Shown here one piece after another: positions 1-8,351 of a stretch of 64,000 bases of DNA. Under the pieces are notes generated by a model. That model searched no databases. It was not told the origin of the DNA and worked only from the letters and a program-made list of their open reading frames with translations. This stretch comes from Fluviicola taffensis DSM 16823. GTDB lineage: Bacteria > Bacteroidota > Bacteroidia > Flavobacteriales_D > Crocinitomicaceae. How positions within the stretch are numbered: position 1 is the stretch's first letter; every line of letters starts with the position of its first letter. Location: contig NC_015321.1 of assembly GCF_000194605.1 (NCBI RefSeq), positions 1,054,001-1,118,000 of the forward strand, given 5' to 3'. The position numbers were made by a program, and so were the translations under genes.

Positions 1-52
1 TTACACAATTCGTTTTATATCTAAAAATATGTGATAATTCATTTCTAATAAA

Positions 53-81
53 TTGACGGAATCATTTTTGAGTTATTTTTG
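53..81 (+). promoter_or_regulatory. Bacteroidota-type promoter of lysC
   Basis: TTG at 53-55 and TATTTTTG at 74-81 are separated by 18 bp, which fits the Bacteroidota housekeeping consensus TTG-N17-23-TAnnTTTG. Transcription should begin near base 88, so the in-frame TTG codon at 79 lies inside the promoter and cannot be the translation start. Confidence 0.65.
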
Positions 82-99
82 CAAAAAAATAATTTTCAG

Positions 100-1371
100 A
101 TGAACGTTTTCAAATTTGGTGGGGCTTCTGTGAAAGATGCTAATGCTGTTAGAAATGTATCTCACATTCTATCTCTTTTCCCGAAAGGAAATTTGATTGT
201 TGTTGTATCCGCAATGGGCAAAACAACGAATGCAATGGAAGAGATTGTTGACTCTCTGCGGAAAAAGGATGAAAAACGTTACCTAGAATTAGTAGAAGAT
301 CGCTATCAATTTCATCAATTAATTGTTGCAGAATTGTTTCCTGAAAAGCATTATTTCATTCATCAGCAAATGGATGAGCTGTTTGAAACCTTAAAAAACC
401 GTTTCCAACTTCCAATATCCGACAACTACAATTTTGAATATGATCAAATAGTTTCTCTTGGTGAAGTCTTATCAAGCATGATTCTAGAAGCTTTCATGAA
501 AGAAGAGGGACATTCGACAATTTGGGTTGACTGCAGAAAAATCATTCGCACTGATCACGAATACCGAGAAGGTGAAGTTGACTGGGCAAAAACCCAAGAG
601 TTGGTAAATGAACGATTACTACCATTATTCAAAGAAAAACGCATTGCGATTACACAAGGTTTTATTGGTCATACGTCGGAAGGATTTACAACCACTCTTG
701 GTCGAGAAGGCTCTGACTTTACGGCTGGGATTTTGGCTTATTGCACCAATGCGAATGGAGTTACTATCTGGAAAGATGTTCCAGGCATGTTGAATGCGGA
801 TCCAAAATGGTTTGACGACACCATTAAATTGGAGAAAATATCCTTCAAAGAAGCCATTGAACTTTCGTATTACGGGGCGAGTGTTATTCACCCAAAAACA
901 ATTAAACCTCTTCAAAACAAAGGAATTCCTTTGTACGTAAAATCGTTTATCAATCCGAATGCGGAAGGAACGGTGATTCAAGAATCTTTGGAATTTGATC
1001 ATTTGGTACCTTCTTTCATTTTCAAAATGGATCAAGTATTGATGTCTTTCACTCCGAAAGATTTCTCCTTCATTGTTGAAGAAAATTTAGGCGATATTTT
1101 CCAACAATTGGCCTTTTATGGCGTAAAGATTAATTTGATGCAGAATTCAGCATTGAGTTTCTCCATCTTGTTTGATCGCTCGAAAACAGAACCAATGAAA
1201 CTGGTCGAAAAATTTAAAGATCAATATTCTGCCCGCTACAACGAGGGCCTGGAATTGGTTACAATCCGTCATTACGATCAAGCAACAATCAACCGAGTAA
1301 CGATTGATAAAGACATTCTTCTAGAACAACGAACGCGACAGACGATTCGAATGGTCATGAAAAACAAGTAG
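100..1371 (+). CDS. lysC: Aspartate kinase
   Basis: Monofunctional aspartokinase (423 aa), which phosphorylates aspartate as the first step to lysine, threonine, methionine and diaminopimelate. The N-terminal KFGGASV motif (residues 5-11), VVVSAMGKTTN, and the GREGSDFTA and WKDVPG motifs of the amino-acid kinase fold are all present. The last 120 residues are a degenerate ACT-type regulatory region. I take the ATG at 100 rather than the TTG at 79, because a good promoter covers the TTG. dapD, a later enzyme of the same pathway, lies at 35.4 kb but is not linked in an operon. The call is from motifs; whether the enzyme is feedback inhibited cannot be seen. Confidence 0.93.
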   Translation: MNVFKFGGASVKDANAVRNVSHILSLFPKGNLIVVVSAMGKTTNAMEEIVDSLRKKDEKRYLELVEDRYQFHQLIVAELFPEKHYFIHQQMDELFETLKNRFQLPISDNYNFEYDQIVSLGEVLSSMILEAFMKEEGHSTIWVDCRKIIRTDHEYREGEVDWAKTQELVNERLLPLFKEKRIAITQGFIGHTSEGFTTTLGREGSDFTAGILAYCTNANGVTIWKDVPGMLNADPKWFDDTIKLEKISFKEAIELSYYGASVIHPKTIKPLQNKGIPLYVKSFINPNAEGTVIQESLEFDHLVPSFIFKMDQVLMSFTPKDFSFIVEENLGDIFQQLAFYGVKINLMQNSALSFSILFDRSKTEPMKLVEKFKDQYSARYNEGLELVTIRHYDQATINRVTIDKDILLEQRTRQTIRMVMKNK

Positions 1372-1450
1372 GTATACACTCATCGCGTAGCTACTTGTTT
1401 TTCCTTTTTGTAACGAATCATTTCTGATTGCATTATTCAGGACAATACTT

Positions 1451-2215
1451 ATGAAAGGACTCTTATATTCACTTTTCATCCTCACACCTATTTTGTCATT
1501 TTCACAAGTGAAGGCAACTAGTGACTCATTGTCCTTCTATTTTAAATTGAATAGTCATCAAATCAATTTTGAAAATAACCGCAACTCAGAAACGAGGACA
1601 ATCCTTTCAAGCCTTAAAAATCAATCTATCGTTATTCGGTCCTACACCGATTCAACTGGTTCCAAAGAATACAATATCAAATTAGCCGAAGCACGCTTGG
1701 AAGCTGTAAAAAGATTCCTCAACAAATCTTATCCAGGTCAATTTTCTATTCAAACAGAAGTTGTTGTTGGTGAAGATCTTTCTCAAAAATCAGATGCTGA
1801 AAAAAGAAGGGTAGACCTTTTAATATCATCTGCCAATTCAACGAAAAAAGCAACGGGAAAAGGAAGAACATTTGAACTCGGAGTACCCATAAAACTAGAA
1901 ATTCAATTTGCTTATGGACTAGATGCTATGCTTCCTAGTTCCTACAACGATATTCACTTCTTAATAGAAACCCTTCAAGCAGACAAAACACTTTTCATTA
2001 CCCTTGCTGGACATGTTTGTTGCGGAACAGACAGTAAAAACCTTTCAGGAATGCGCGCAGAGCGAATCAAACAAATTCTCATTATGGAAGGAAGTATTTC
2101 CAGTAGTAGAATTAATGCAATTGGATTTGGAAACAAAAAGCCACTATTTGAAGATGATACGGAAATTCACAGGCAAGCAAATCGACGAGTTGAGGCTACA
2201 TTTTACAAGAAGTAA
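1451..2215 (+). CDS. Secreted protein with two OmpA-like domains
   Basis: 254 aa with an N-terminal signal peptide ending near FSQ (residue 19). Two OmpA-C-like segments follow. The first is about residues 28-127 (SYTDSTGSKEYNIKLAEAR, then a DAEKRRVDLLI end). The second is about residues 140-254 (LAGHVCCGTDSKNLSGMRAE, GFGNKKPLF, RQANRRVEATF). The NxxLSxxRAxxV and RRVE signatures are those of peptidoglycan-binding OmpA domains, so the protein is probably periplasmic and associated with the wall. A tandem pair without a beta-barrel is uncommon. It faces a convergent lipoprotein gene with a shared terminator between them. The role is inferred from the domain only. Confidence 0.75.
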   Translation: MKGLLYSLFILTPILSFSQVKATSDSLSFYFKLNSHQINFENNRNSETRTILSSLKNQSIVIRSYTDSTGSKEYNIKLAEARLEAVKRFLNKSYPGQFSIQTEVVVGEDLSQKSDAEKRRVDLLISSANSTKKATGKGRTFELGVPIKLEIQFAYGLDAMLPSSYNDIHFLIETLQADKTLFITLAGHVCCGTDSKNLSGMRAERIKQILIMEGSISSSRINAIGFGNKKPLFEDDTEIHRQANRRVEATFYKK

Positions 2216-2247
2216 ATCCTCATCTATTTTTTAATGTAAAAACAAAA

Positions 2248-2269
2248 AAGGGAAGCTCTCACTTCCCTT
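2248..2269. terminator. Bidirectional terminator
   Basis: AAGGGAAG at 2248-2255 and CTTCCCTT at 2262-2269 form a perfect 8-bp stem with a 6-nt loop. It sits between the convergent genes ending at 2215 and 2273. The A-rich run on its left gives a U-run on the minus strand. Confidence 0.7.
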
Positions 2270-2272
2270 CAT

Positions 2273-2854
2273 TTATGAATTTCCTTTCAATGGTTTCACC
2301 GATTTAATCGATTTCGCCATCAGGTCAATAATTATTTTTTCAAATCCATCATCCCTGCTTCTGAAGACATATGTAATGTCATCAATTACTTTTTGTCCAT
2401 AAACATGATAGGTTTTATGCTCAACCCCAACAGAACTTGGAGCGCCTTTTTTTCCGTCTACTTTTAATTCACGCTCATACATAATGAAATCAGGCTCATC
2501 AACAAGATAGTTAATTTTGTAGAAATTCAAGCCTGACAGTCTTTTTTTCTCAAAGCTTACCATTTCGCGATCAGAACCCCAATCATCAATAATCATATGG
2601 AAATTTGGCCCAACCATTAATTCCCATTTGAAATCATCTTCCACATGAATAATTTCTGGCTGTGTAGATGCACCAATATTTGCAGTTTCATCTGGTAGCA
2701 TAATCATAATTGGGACGTCATAAGGTTTCATTGAAAACCCTTGAAATTCATACAATTCCTCATCTGTTAACTCTTTGTCTTGATCAGAATCACCACAGCG
2801 CACCGCCACTAAAGACAATGCCATGAGCAATAGAAATAGAGAAGTTTTTTTCAT
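2273..2854 (-). CDS. Putative lipoprotein of unknown function
   Basis: 193 aa. A hydrophobic signal segment ends at Cys20 followed by GDSDQDKE; the acidic run directly after the lipidated Cys resembles the Bacteroidota surface-lipoprotein export signal. The mature part is rich in charged and aromatic residues and alternates short strand-like segments (for example MIIDDWGSDREMVSFEKKR). I recognise no domain. The gene converges on the OmpA-type gene and lies back to back with the CarH-like regulator, with 166 bp between their starts. Lipoprotein status is fairly safe; the function is unknown. Confidence 0.65.
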   Translation of the reverse strand: MKKTSLFLLLMALSLVAVRCGDSDQDKELTDEELYEFQGFSMKPYDVPIMIMLPDETANIGASTQPEIIHVEDDFKWELMVGPNFHMIIDDWGSDREMVSFEKKRLSGLNFYKINYLVDEPDFIMYERELKVDGKKGAPSSVGVEHKTYHVYGQKVIDDITYVFRSRDDGFEKIIIDLMAKSIKSVKPLKGNS

Positions 2855-3020
2855 ACCTAATAATTATATTCCATTTTTTACTATTCTAGTGAGAAAAGTA
2901 ATTAGGACAAATATAGTTTTTTTATCAATTTTGAACCCCAAATTAACGGTTTCATTTCTTCAATCAAAAATATTTATTTATTTCTGAACCAATTCATTTG
3001 TTGATTGTTATATAACGATT

Positions 3021-3887
3021 ATGGCAGGTTACAAAATCAAAGACCTTGAGATTCTTACTGGAATTAAAGCACATACCATTCGGATGTGGGAAAAACGGTA
3101 TGGTATATTAGCGCCACAAAGGACCGTAACCCAGATACGAACTTATTCAGATGACGATTTAATACTGCTATTGAATGTTTCGTTGCTAAACAAAAATGGA
3201 TACAAAATCTCTCGAATTGCACAAATGAATTCGAGTCTGATTATTCAGACATCCAAACAAGTTCAAAGTCAAGATATTGTAAACTCATCGATTGAGCAAT
3301 TTATAGTCGCTGTTGTCAAATTAGACGAACATCTTTTTCAGAAGACTTTTCAGGAATTGATTCAAAAATCACCCCTAACAGAGGTGTTTTCAGATTCAAT
3401 CATTCCTTTTCTGAGGCGAATTGGTGTCATGTGGTTAGTTGGGACAATCAACCCTGCCCAAGAGCATTTTATTTCAAACCTCATCCGACAGAAAATAATA
3501 GCAGCCATCGATTCATTACCGATTCCAGATCAAAAAAAACCAGTCGTTCTTCTTCATTTACCAGAACACGAATGGCACGAAATCAGTCTGCTCATTTATC
3601 ATTATCAATTGAGATTTCAAGGAACCAACAGCATATACTTAGGTCAAGCTCTTCCTTACGACTCCTTGTTAAAAACAATTCAAGTTCTTCATCCAACAAC
3701 TATTATTTCAAGCTGGCTAACGGCTGTTGATCCACAAGAAATTTTAGATTACTTCCATAACATTCAAAAAGACACTCAGGGAATCAACTTGTATGCCGGT
3801 GGGTATCAAATTGATCAAATCGAAAAGCTACTTCCTAAAACTGTCAAAAGAATAGAAATGCCTTCTGATCTAGAAGTACTTCTTTAA
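3021..3887 (+). CDS. carH: CarH-like B12-dependent MerR regulator
   Basis: 288 aa. Residues 4-70 are a MerR helix-turn-helix (YKIKDLEILTGIKAHTIRMWEKRYG). The rest matches the light-sensing cobalamin module: W138 and E148-H149 fit the W-x9-EH motif that caps adenosylcobalamin in CarH, and EWHEIS (H186) lies where the lower axial His ligand of B12-binding domains is found. In the CarH family, adenosylcobalamin-bound tetramers repress carotenoid genes in the dark, and light breaks the Co-C bond and releases DNA. The gene is followed by an ECF sigma factor and crt genes, as expected. A candidate operator lies at 3938-3973. The family assignment is strong; light sensing here is inferred from the conserved motifs. 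Confidence 0.85.
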   Translation: MAGYKIKDLEILTGIKAHTIRMWEKRYGILAPQRTVTQIRTYSDDDLILLLNVSLLNKNGYKISRIAQMNSSLIIQTSKQVQSQDIVNSSIEQFIVAVVKLDEHLFQKTFQELIQKSPLTEVFSDSIIPFLRRIGVMWLVGTINPAQEHFISNLIRQKIIAAIDSLPIPDQKKPVVLLHLPEHEWHEISLLIYHYQLRFQGTNSIYLGQALPYDSLLKTIQVLHPTTIISSWLTAVDPQEILDYFHNIQKDTQGINLYAGGYQIDQIEKLLPKTVKRIEMPSDLEVLL

Positions 3888-3937
3888 TCTTCAAAAGAAT
3901 ACCCATTTAATTTACTAAAAAATAATGCGGAAAATTA

Positions 3938-3973
3938 TTTTGTTTAATCTTTTCGTATATTTGTTAAACAAAA
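3938..3973 (+). promoter_or_regulatory. Candidate CarH operator over the ECF/crt promoter
   Basis: TTTTGTTTAA (3938-3947) and TTAAACAAAA (3964-3973) are a perfect 10-bp inverted repeat with a 16-bp spacer. The spacer ends in TATATTTG (3956-3963), a perfect TAnnTTTG -7 box. The right arm therefore covers the expected transcription start and the left arm the -18 to -27 region. That placement fits repression of the operon by a dyad-binding MerR protein; the CarH-like gene ends just upstream. No TTG lies at normal -33 spacing. Confidence 0.6.
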
Positions 3974-3982
3974 CAAAGAAAG

Positions 3983-4495
3983 ATGTCTACTCTTGAATTC
4001 AATAATGCGCTTATTCAACTAGAAAATTACTTACGTGCTTTCGCCATGACATATACAAAAAACGAGGAAGACGCGAAGGATTTAACTCAAGAAACAATCT
4101 TGAAAGCAATTACTTACAGAGAAAGTTATACTCCTCAAAGTAATTTCAAGGCATGGGTTTTTACAATCATGAAAAACACATTTATCAATCAATACAGACG
4201 GAAATCCAAAACAGGAAGCATTTTTGATTCAAATTTTGAGGTTGCGTACTCAAACATACCAGCTAGCTCTTCCTACCATCCTTACAATCATATCCTGAAA
4301 CTAGAATTAGAAAAGCACATCGGTGCACTATCAGAAGAATTTAAACTTCCATTTGAATTACATCATGCAGGTTACAAATACCAAGAAATTGCCGAAAAAA
4401 TGAATGTTCCGATTGGAACCATTAAAAGTCGTATATTCATTGCTAGAAAAAAATTAAGCGCTGTTCTCGAACAAACAACAATAGCAAACTACTAA
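3983..4495 (+). CDS. ECF-type RNA polymerase sigma factor
   Basis: 170 aa sigma-70 family factor of the extracytoplasmic type. Region 2 is seen in the first 70 residues (DAKDLTQETILKAI, FKAWVFTIMKNTFINQYRR). Region 4 is in the last 60 (YKYQEIAEKMNVPIGTIKSR, then IFIARKKL). No anti-sigma gene is adjacent. Its stop codon is followed at once by the crtI start, so it is the first gene of the carotenoid operon. It may amplify transcription of the crt genes or of unlinked light-response genes once CarH repression is lifted; that is inference. Similar ECF genes next to CarH/LitR regulators are known in other light-induced carotenoid clusters. Confidence 0.87.
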   Translation: MSTLEFNNALIQLENYLRAFAMTYTKNEEDAKDLTQETILKAITYRESYTPQSNFKAWVFTIMKNTFINQYRRKSKTGSIFDSNFEVAYSNIPASSSYHPYNHILKLELEKHIGALSEEFKLPFELHHAGYKYQEIAEKMNVPIGTIKSRIFIARKKLSAVLEQTTIANY

Positions 4496-5977
4496 ATGTC
4501 TTCAAAAAAAATAGTCGTAATCGGATCAGGAATATCAAGTCTTTCTTGCGCATCTTTTCTTGCCAAGGAAGGGCATGAAGTAATCATTATTGAGCAAAAT
4601 GAAAGTATCGGCGGAAGAGCCCGACAATTTAAAACTGAAAACGGATTTACGTTCGACATGGGTCCAAGCTGGTATTGGATGCCTGACATTTTTGAGAATT
4701 TCTACCAACAATTTGGCTATACAACCTCTGACTTCTATAAACTCATTCGACTAGATCCTTCCTATCAAGTTATTTGGGGCGAAAAAGACATGGATTCTAT
4801 TCCAGCATCAATCAAAGAATTAGAAGAATATTTCGAAACGTTAGAAATTGGGAGTAGCGTAAAGTTGCGTGAGTTTCTAGCTGATGCAGAAAAAAAGTAT
4901 CAAATTGGAATGAAAGATTTGGTATACAAACCAAGTTTGAAATTGACTGAATTTGCAGACACACGAATTTTTGCAGGACTTTTCAAAATGCATTTGTTCA
5001 CTTCTTATGCTTCCTTTATTCGAAAATACTTTAAGAATCCGAAGATTATTTCCCTCTTGGAGTTTCCTATTTTATTCTTAGGAGCAACACCAAAAGATAC
5101 TCCCGCTCTCTATTCGTTAATGAATTATGCAGATATAAAACTAGGAACGTGGTATCCAATGGGTGGAATGTTTGAATTTGTAAAAGCGTTTGAAAAAATA
5201 GCAAAAGAGCAAGGAGTTACATTTTCACTCAACAATCGGGTTCTAGGATTTAACACCTCCAATGGCAAAGTACAATCAATTACGACTTCAAACGGTGAAA
5301 TCGCTTGTGATTATGTGATTTCGGGAGCAGATTATCAACACACAGAACAATTACTAAAAAATAAAGCTAACTATACTTCCGATTATTGGGAAAAACGTAC
5401 AATGGCGCCTTCTTGTCTGTTATTTTACATTGGCCTTGATTGCAAAGTTCCCAAATTACAACATCATAATTTGTTTTTCGATGAAAATTTTGAAAAACAT
5501 GCACATGAAATTTACAAAGATCCAAAATGGCCCAGCAAGCCCCTTTTTTACGTGAGCTGCCCTTCAAAAACAGATCCATCAGTTGCCCCACAAGGAGGTG
5601 AAAACTTATTCCTATTGATTCCGATTGCTCCAAATTTGGTTGATAATGAAGAAACTCGAGAGCATTATTTTCAACTGTTAGTGAATCGTTTGCAAGAAAA
5701 AATAGGCGTCGACATCCAACCAAACATCGTTTATAAAAGAAGCTATTGCATCGCCGACTTTATGAACGACTACAACGCTTTTAAAGGAAATGCTTACGGA
5801 TTAGCAAACACCTTAAAACAAACCGCTTTGCTTAAACCACGAATTAAGAACAAACAGTTGTCAAACTTGTTTTACACAGGTCAATTGACAGTGCCTGGCC
5901 CAGGTATTCCTCCTTCCATTATTTCTGGTGAAGTAGTGGCTAAACACCTCTTGAAATCCATTGATAAACAGCACTAA
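4496..5977 (+). CDS. crtI: Phytoene desaturase
   Basis: 493 aa FAD-dependent CrtI-type desaturase that introduces double bonds into phytoene to give lycopene. The N-terminal dinucleotide-binding motif VVIGSGISSLSCASFLA is followed by EQNESIGGRAR. The C-terminal family signature is FYTGQLTVPGPGIPPSIISG, close to residue 480. Length and motifs are normal for CrtI. The ATG abuts the stop of the sigma-factor gene, indicating translational coupling, and crtB follows after 9 bp. No cyclase, hydroxylase or ketolase gene is present in the operon, so the end product cannot be read from this window. Confidence 0.92.
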   Translation: MSSKKIVVIGSGISSLSCASFLAKEGHEVIIIEQNESIGGRARQFKTENGFTFDMGPSWYWMPDIFENFYQQFGYTTSDFYKLIRLDPSYQVIWGEKDMDSIPASIKELEEYFETLEIGSSVKLREFLADAEKKYQIGMKDLVYKPSLKLTEFADTRIFAGLFKMHLFTSYASFIRKYFKNPKIISLLEFPILFLGATPKDTPALYSLMNYADIKLGTWYPMGGMFEFVKAFEKIAKEQGVTFSLNNRVLGFNTSNGKVQSITTSNGEIACDYVISGADYQHTEQLLKNKANYTSDYWEKRTMAPSCLLFYIGLDCKVPKLQHHNLFFDENFEKHAHEIYKDPKWPSKPLFYVSCPSKTDPSVAPQGGENLFLLIPIAPNLVDNEETREHYFQLLVNRLQEKIGVDIQPNIVYKRSYCIADFMNDYNAFKGNAYGLANTLKQTALLKPRIKNKQLSNLFYTGQLTVPGPGIPPSIISGEVVAKHLLKSIDKQH

Positions 5978-5986
5978 ATCTATCCT

Positions 5987-6823
5987 ATGAAACAATTATT
6001 CGACTCACTTTCCTTAGATATGAGTGCTATGACCACTAAGAGGTATAGCACCTCATTTTCAATGGGGGTTCAATGTCTCAGTAAGGACTTACAAGCCCCT
6101 ATTCATGCGATATATGGTTTTGTGCGCTTTGCAGATGAAATCGTTGATAGTTTCCATGAATACAACAAGGAAGATTTACTCGCTGAATTTAAAGCCGAAA
6201 CATACAAAGCAATCGAACGTGGAATTTCATTAAATCCCATTTTGAATAGCTTTCAATGGACCGTCAACAAATACCAAATAGATCCAGAATTGATTGAAGT
6301 TTTCTTGCAATCGATGGAAATGGATCTACAAACAACGACTTACGAACAAACAGTTTACGAGCAATATATATTGGGATCTGCAGAAGTGGTGGGATTGATG
6401 TGTTTAAAGGTTTTTGTTCGAGGAAATACTGAAACCTATAATCAACTGAAAGACTCGGCTATGAAATTAGGATCAGCCTTTCAAAAAATAAATTTCCTCA
6501 GAGACCTTCATGCCGATTACTATCAACTGGGAAGAACCTATTTTCCAGAGATGAATTTTGATTTATTTGATTGCAACATGAAGAAAAAAATCGAACAAGA
6601 AATCGAATTAGACTTTCAAGCAGGTTACGAAGGAATCAAAAAACTTCCCAAAGACACGCGATTTGGAGTGTATATTGCCTATCGATATTACATTAAGTTA
6701 TTTCATAAAATCCGAAAAACAGAGGCAGAAATCATTCTAGGAGAACGCATCCGAATTCCCAACAATAAAAAGGTTCGTTTGCTTTTTACTTCTTATCTTC
6801 GCCATAACTTGAACATGTTGTAA
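5987..6823 (+). CDS. crtB: Phytoene synthase
   Basis: 278 aa squalene/phytoene synthase family enzyme that joins two geranylgeranyl diphosphates into phytoene. Both aspartate-rich Mg-binding motifs are present: DEIVD at residues 50-54 and DLHAD at 173-177, the latter inside the LRDLHADYYQLGRTYFPE block typical of phytoene synthases. Length is normal. It lies 9 bp after crtI and 2 bp before idi in one operon. Assignment to phytoene rather than dehydrosqualene synthase rests on the neighbouring CrtI and is likely but not proven. Confidence 0.92.
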   Translation: MKQLFDSLSLDMSAMTTKRYSTSFSMGVQCLSKDLQAPIHAIYGFVRFADEIVDSFHEYNKEDLLAEFKAETYKAIERGISLNPILNSFQWTVNKYQIDPELIEVFLQSMEMDLQTTTYEQTVYEQYILGSAEVVGLMCLKVFVRGNTETYNQLKDSAMKLGSAFQKINFLRDLHADYYQLGRTYFPEMNFDLFDCNMKKKIEQEIELDFQAGYEGIKKLPKDTRFGVYIAYRYYIKLFHKIRKTEAEIILGERIRIPNNKKVRLLFTSYLRHNLNML

Positions 6824-6825
6824 TA

Positions 6826-7347
6826 GTGGAAACAGTCATTTTAGTAAACGAACAAGACGAAGTAGTGGGCTACATGGAAAAAATGGAAGCGCATGAAAAG
6901 GGAGTTCTTCACCGAGCATTTTCCGTTTTTATTCATCATGAAGGTAAAATTTTATTGCAACAACGCAGTTTGAATAAATACCATTCAAGCGGATTATGGA
7001 CAAACACCTGTTGTTCACATCCTCGAGCAGACGAATCATTGGAAGATGCAGGAAATCGAAGACTAAAAGAAGAAATGGGAATTGATTGCGCCGTGAATCC
7101 ATCCTTTCATTTCATTTACAAAACTCAACTCGATCGAGGTTTGGTTGAACATGAATTGGATTACGTTCTTTTTGGATCATATAACGGACCTATTTATCCA
7201 AATCCGGAAGAAGTCATGGATTACAAATGGATTTCTTGGAATGATTTGGTCGAAGATTTGAATCAATTTCCAGAACGATATACCGCTTGGCTTCAAATTT
7301 TAGTCTCTGATTACAAACAACAGTTCGAAGAAAAACTCTTTTCATGA
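6826..7347 (+). CDS. idi: Isopentenyl-diphosphate delta-isomerase, type I
   Basis: 173 aa Nudix-fold enzyme interconverting IPP and DMAPP, which feeds prenyl diphosphates into carotenoid synthesis. The catalytic Cys segment SGLWTNTCCSHPR and the Nudix-box EEMGID are visible, with the active-site Glu in the ELDYVLFG segment. Translation starts at GTG 6826, two bases after the crtB stop; no closer ATG precedes the conserved VNEQDEVVG. Its 3' end overlaps the next gene by 4 bp, so the operon continues. Confidence 0.93.
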   Translation: METVILVNEQDEVVGYMEKMEAHEKGVLHRAFSVFIHHEGKILLQQRSLNKYHSSGLWTNTCCSHPRADESLEDAGNRRLKEEMGIDCAVNPSFHFIYKTQLDRGLVEHELDYVLFGSYNGPIYPNPEEVMDYKWISWNDLVEDLNQFPERYTAWLQILVSDYKQQFEEKLFS

Positions 7348-7748
7348 AAATATTTCGGGTAGAACAATTCAACGCAGCACATCGGCTTTTTAATCCTAAC
7401 TGGGATGATGAAACCAATAATCGCATCTTTGGCAAGTGCAACAACCCCAACTTTCATGGTCACAACTACAAGTTGGAAGTTGAATTAGATGGTCCAATCA
7501 ATCCTGAAACGGGTTATGTGATGGACATGAAAAAATTATCTGAAATTATCAAACTGGAAATTTTAGAGCGTTTTGATCACCGAAATTTGAATTTAGACTG
7601 TCCAGAATTCAAAAACCTCATTCCATCTGCCGAAAACATTGCTTTGGTTTGCTGGAATATCTTGCGCCAACACCTGCCTTCAGAATTAAAATTAAAAGTC
7701 CGGTTATGGGAAACACCAAAAAATGGTGTGGAATATGATGGAAACTAA
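7344..7748 (+). CDS. 6-pyruvoyl-tetrahydropterin synthase family protein
   Basis: 134 aa PTPS/QueD-fold protein. The zinc ligands are H13 (AAHRLF), H38 and H40 (FHGHNY). C32 and the D78-H79 pair (FDHRNL) match catalytic positions of the family. Members either make 6-pyruvoyl-tetrahydropterin or 6-carboxy-tetrahydropterin (queuosine path). It starts inside the last codons of idi (ATGA overlap), so it is expressed with the carotenoid genes. No other pterin or queuosine gene is nearby. A plausible reason is supply of a pterin for light-related proteins such as photolyase antenna or hydroxylases, but this is inference. Confidence 0.85.
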   Translation: MKIFRVEQFNAAHRLFNPNWDDETNNRIFGKCNNPNFHGHNYKLEVELDGPINPETGYVMDMKKLSEIIKLEILERFDHRNLNLDCPEFKNLIPSAENIALVCWNILRQHLPSELKLKVRLWETPKNGVEYDGN

Positions 7749-7791
7749 AAAATTTAAACAGAGATTAATATTTAATTAAACAAAAATGGCA

Positions 7792-7855
7792 GCACTAACG
7801 TTTGCTGATATCAAAAGCGATGAGCTATCCCAAATCATTTTCGCACTAACGTTTG
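7792..7855. repeat. Two copies of dispersed motif GCACTAACGTTTG
   Basis: GCACTAACGTTTG occurs at 7792-7804 and again at 7843-7855 in the gap after the PTPS gene. Related copies lie at 34596, at 39631 (diverged) and, inverted, in the tandem repeat at 17380. The copies at 7843, 34596 and 39631 all continue into a similar tail that contains GTCTTC. It behaves as a small dispersed intergenic repeat family. A 41-codon frame at 7786-7911 spans both copies and is probably not a gene. Confidence 0.6.
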
Positions 7856-7916
7856 TCATGATTTGGTCTTCAAAAACTTCGTTTTTTCTTCTTATTTTTG
7901 TTCGACATTAAAAATT

Positions 7917-8237
7917 ATGAGAGCTCTATCAGCAATTGGCTTCGTTATCAGTATCATTGGTCTACTTTTGGTTTGCTACAATCAATTTGCGGTTATCCCT
8001 TTTTTGACAGATTTAATGAGCAGTAGTGAAATTCGGGTCAACGAGTTTACTTTTACGCTCACTCAAAAATATGAAGCTCAACTCTTCTTCATGAGTACAC
8101 TAAGCATCATTATTGGAGTTTTCTCCGTTTTATTCTGTTCCTTGGTTTACTTGAGAAAACGAACACGCATGACACTCATCGGAACTATTCTAGGCGTTTT
8201 TGTTGCTGTAATGGGAATTATCCATTCGTGGTATTAG
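7917..8237 (+). CDS. Small integral membrane protein, unknown
   Basis: 106 aa with three hydrophobic segments: about residues 4-25, 53-74 and 82-104. The first looks like a signal anchor (SAIGFVISIIGLLLVCY) and a KKR-like positive patch (LRKRTR) precedes the third. I take ATG 7917 rather than TTG 7863: a -7-like box TATTTTTG lies at 7893-7900, between the two. No family recognised. It sits between the carotenoid operon and photolyase and may or may not share their control. Confidence 0.6.
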   Translation: MRALSAIGFVISIIGLLLVCYNQFAVIPFLTDLMSSSEIRVNEFTFTLTQKYEAQLFFMSTLSIIIGVFSVLFCSLVYLRKRTRMTLIGTILGVFVAVMGIIHSWY

Positions 8238-8351
8238 GAAAAGTTCAAAAGGTTCAAGTTTGTTTAAATGTTAAAACTCAAAATTGAACTTTCAAAAATC
8301 CAATGAACTTTTCTTCCCCTCATTTGTTGAGTTAGTTTATTCTCATCTTTC

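Noticed and set aside
1-99. Lysine riboswitch before lysC
   Set aside because: The promoter predicts only about 12 nt of leader, too short for a riboswitch.
7786-7911. 41-codon open frame after the PTPS gene
   Set aside because: It spans two copies of the dispersed motif GCACTAACGTTTG and its end overlaps the -7-like box of the next gene; probably chance coding of a repeat.
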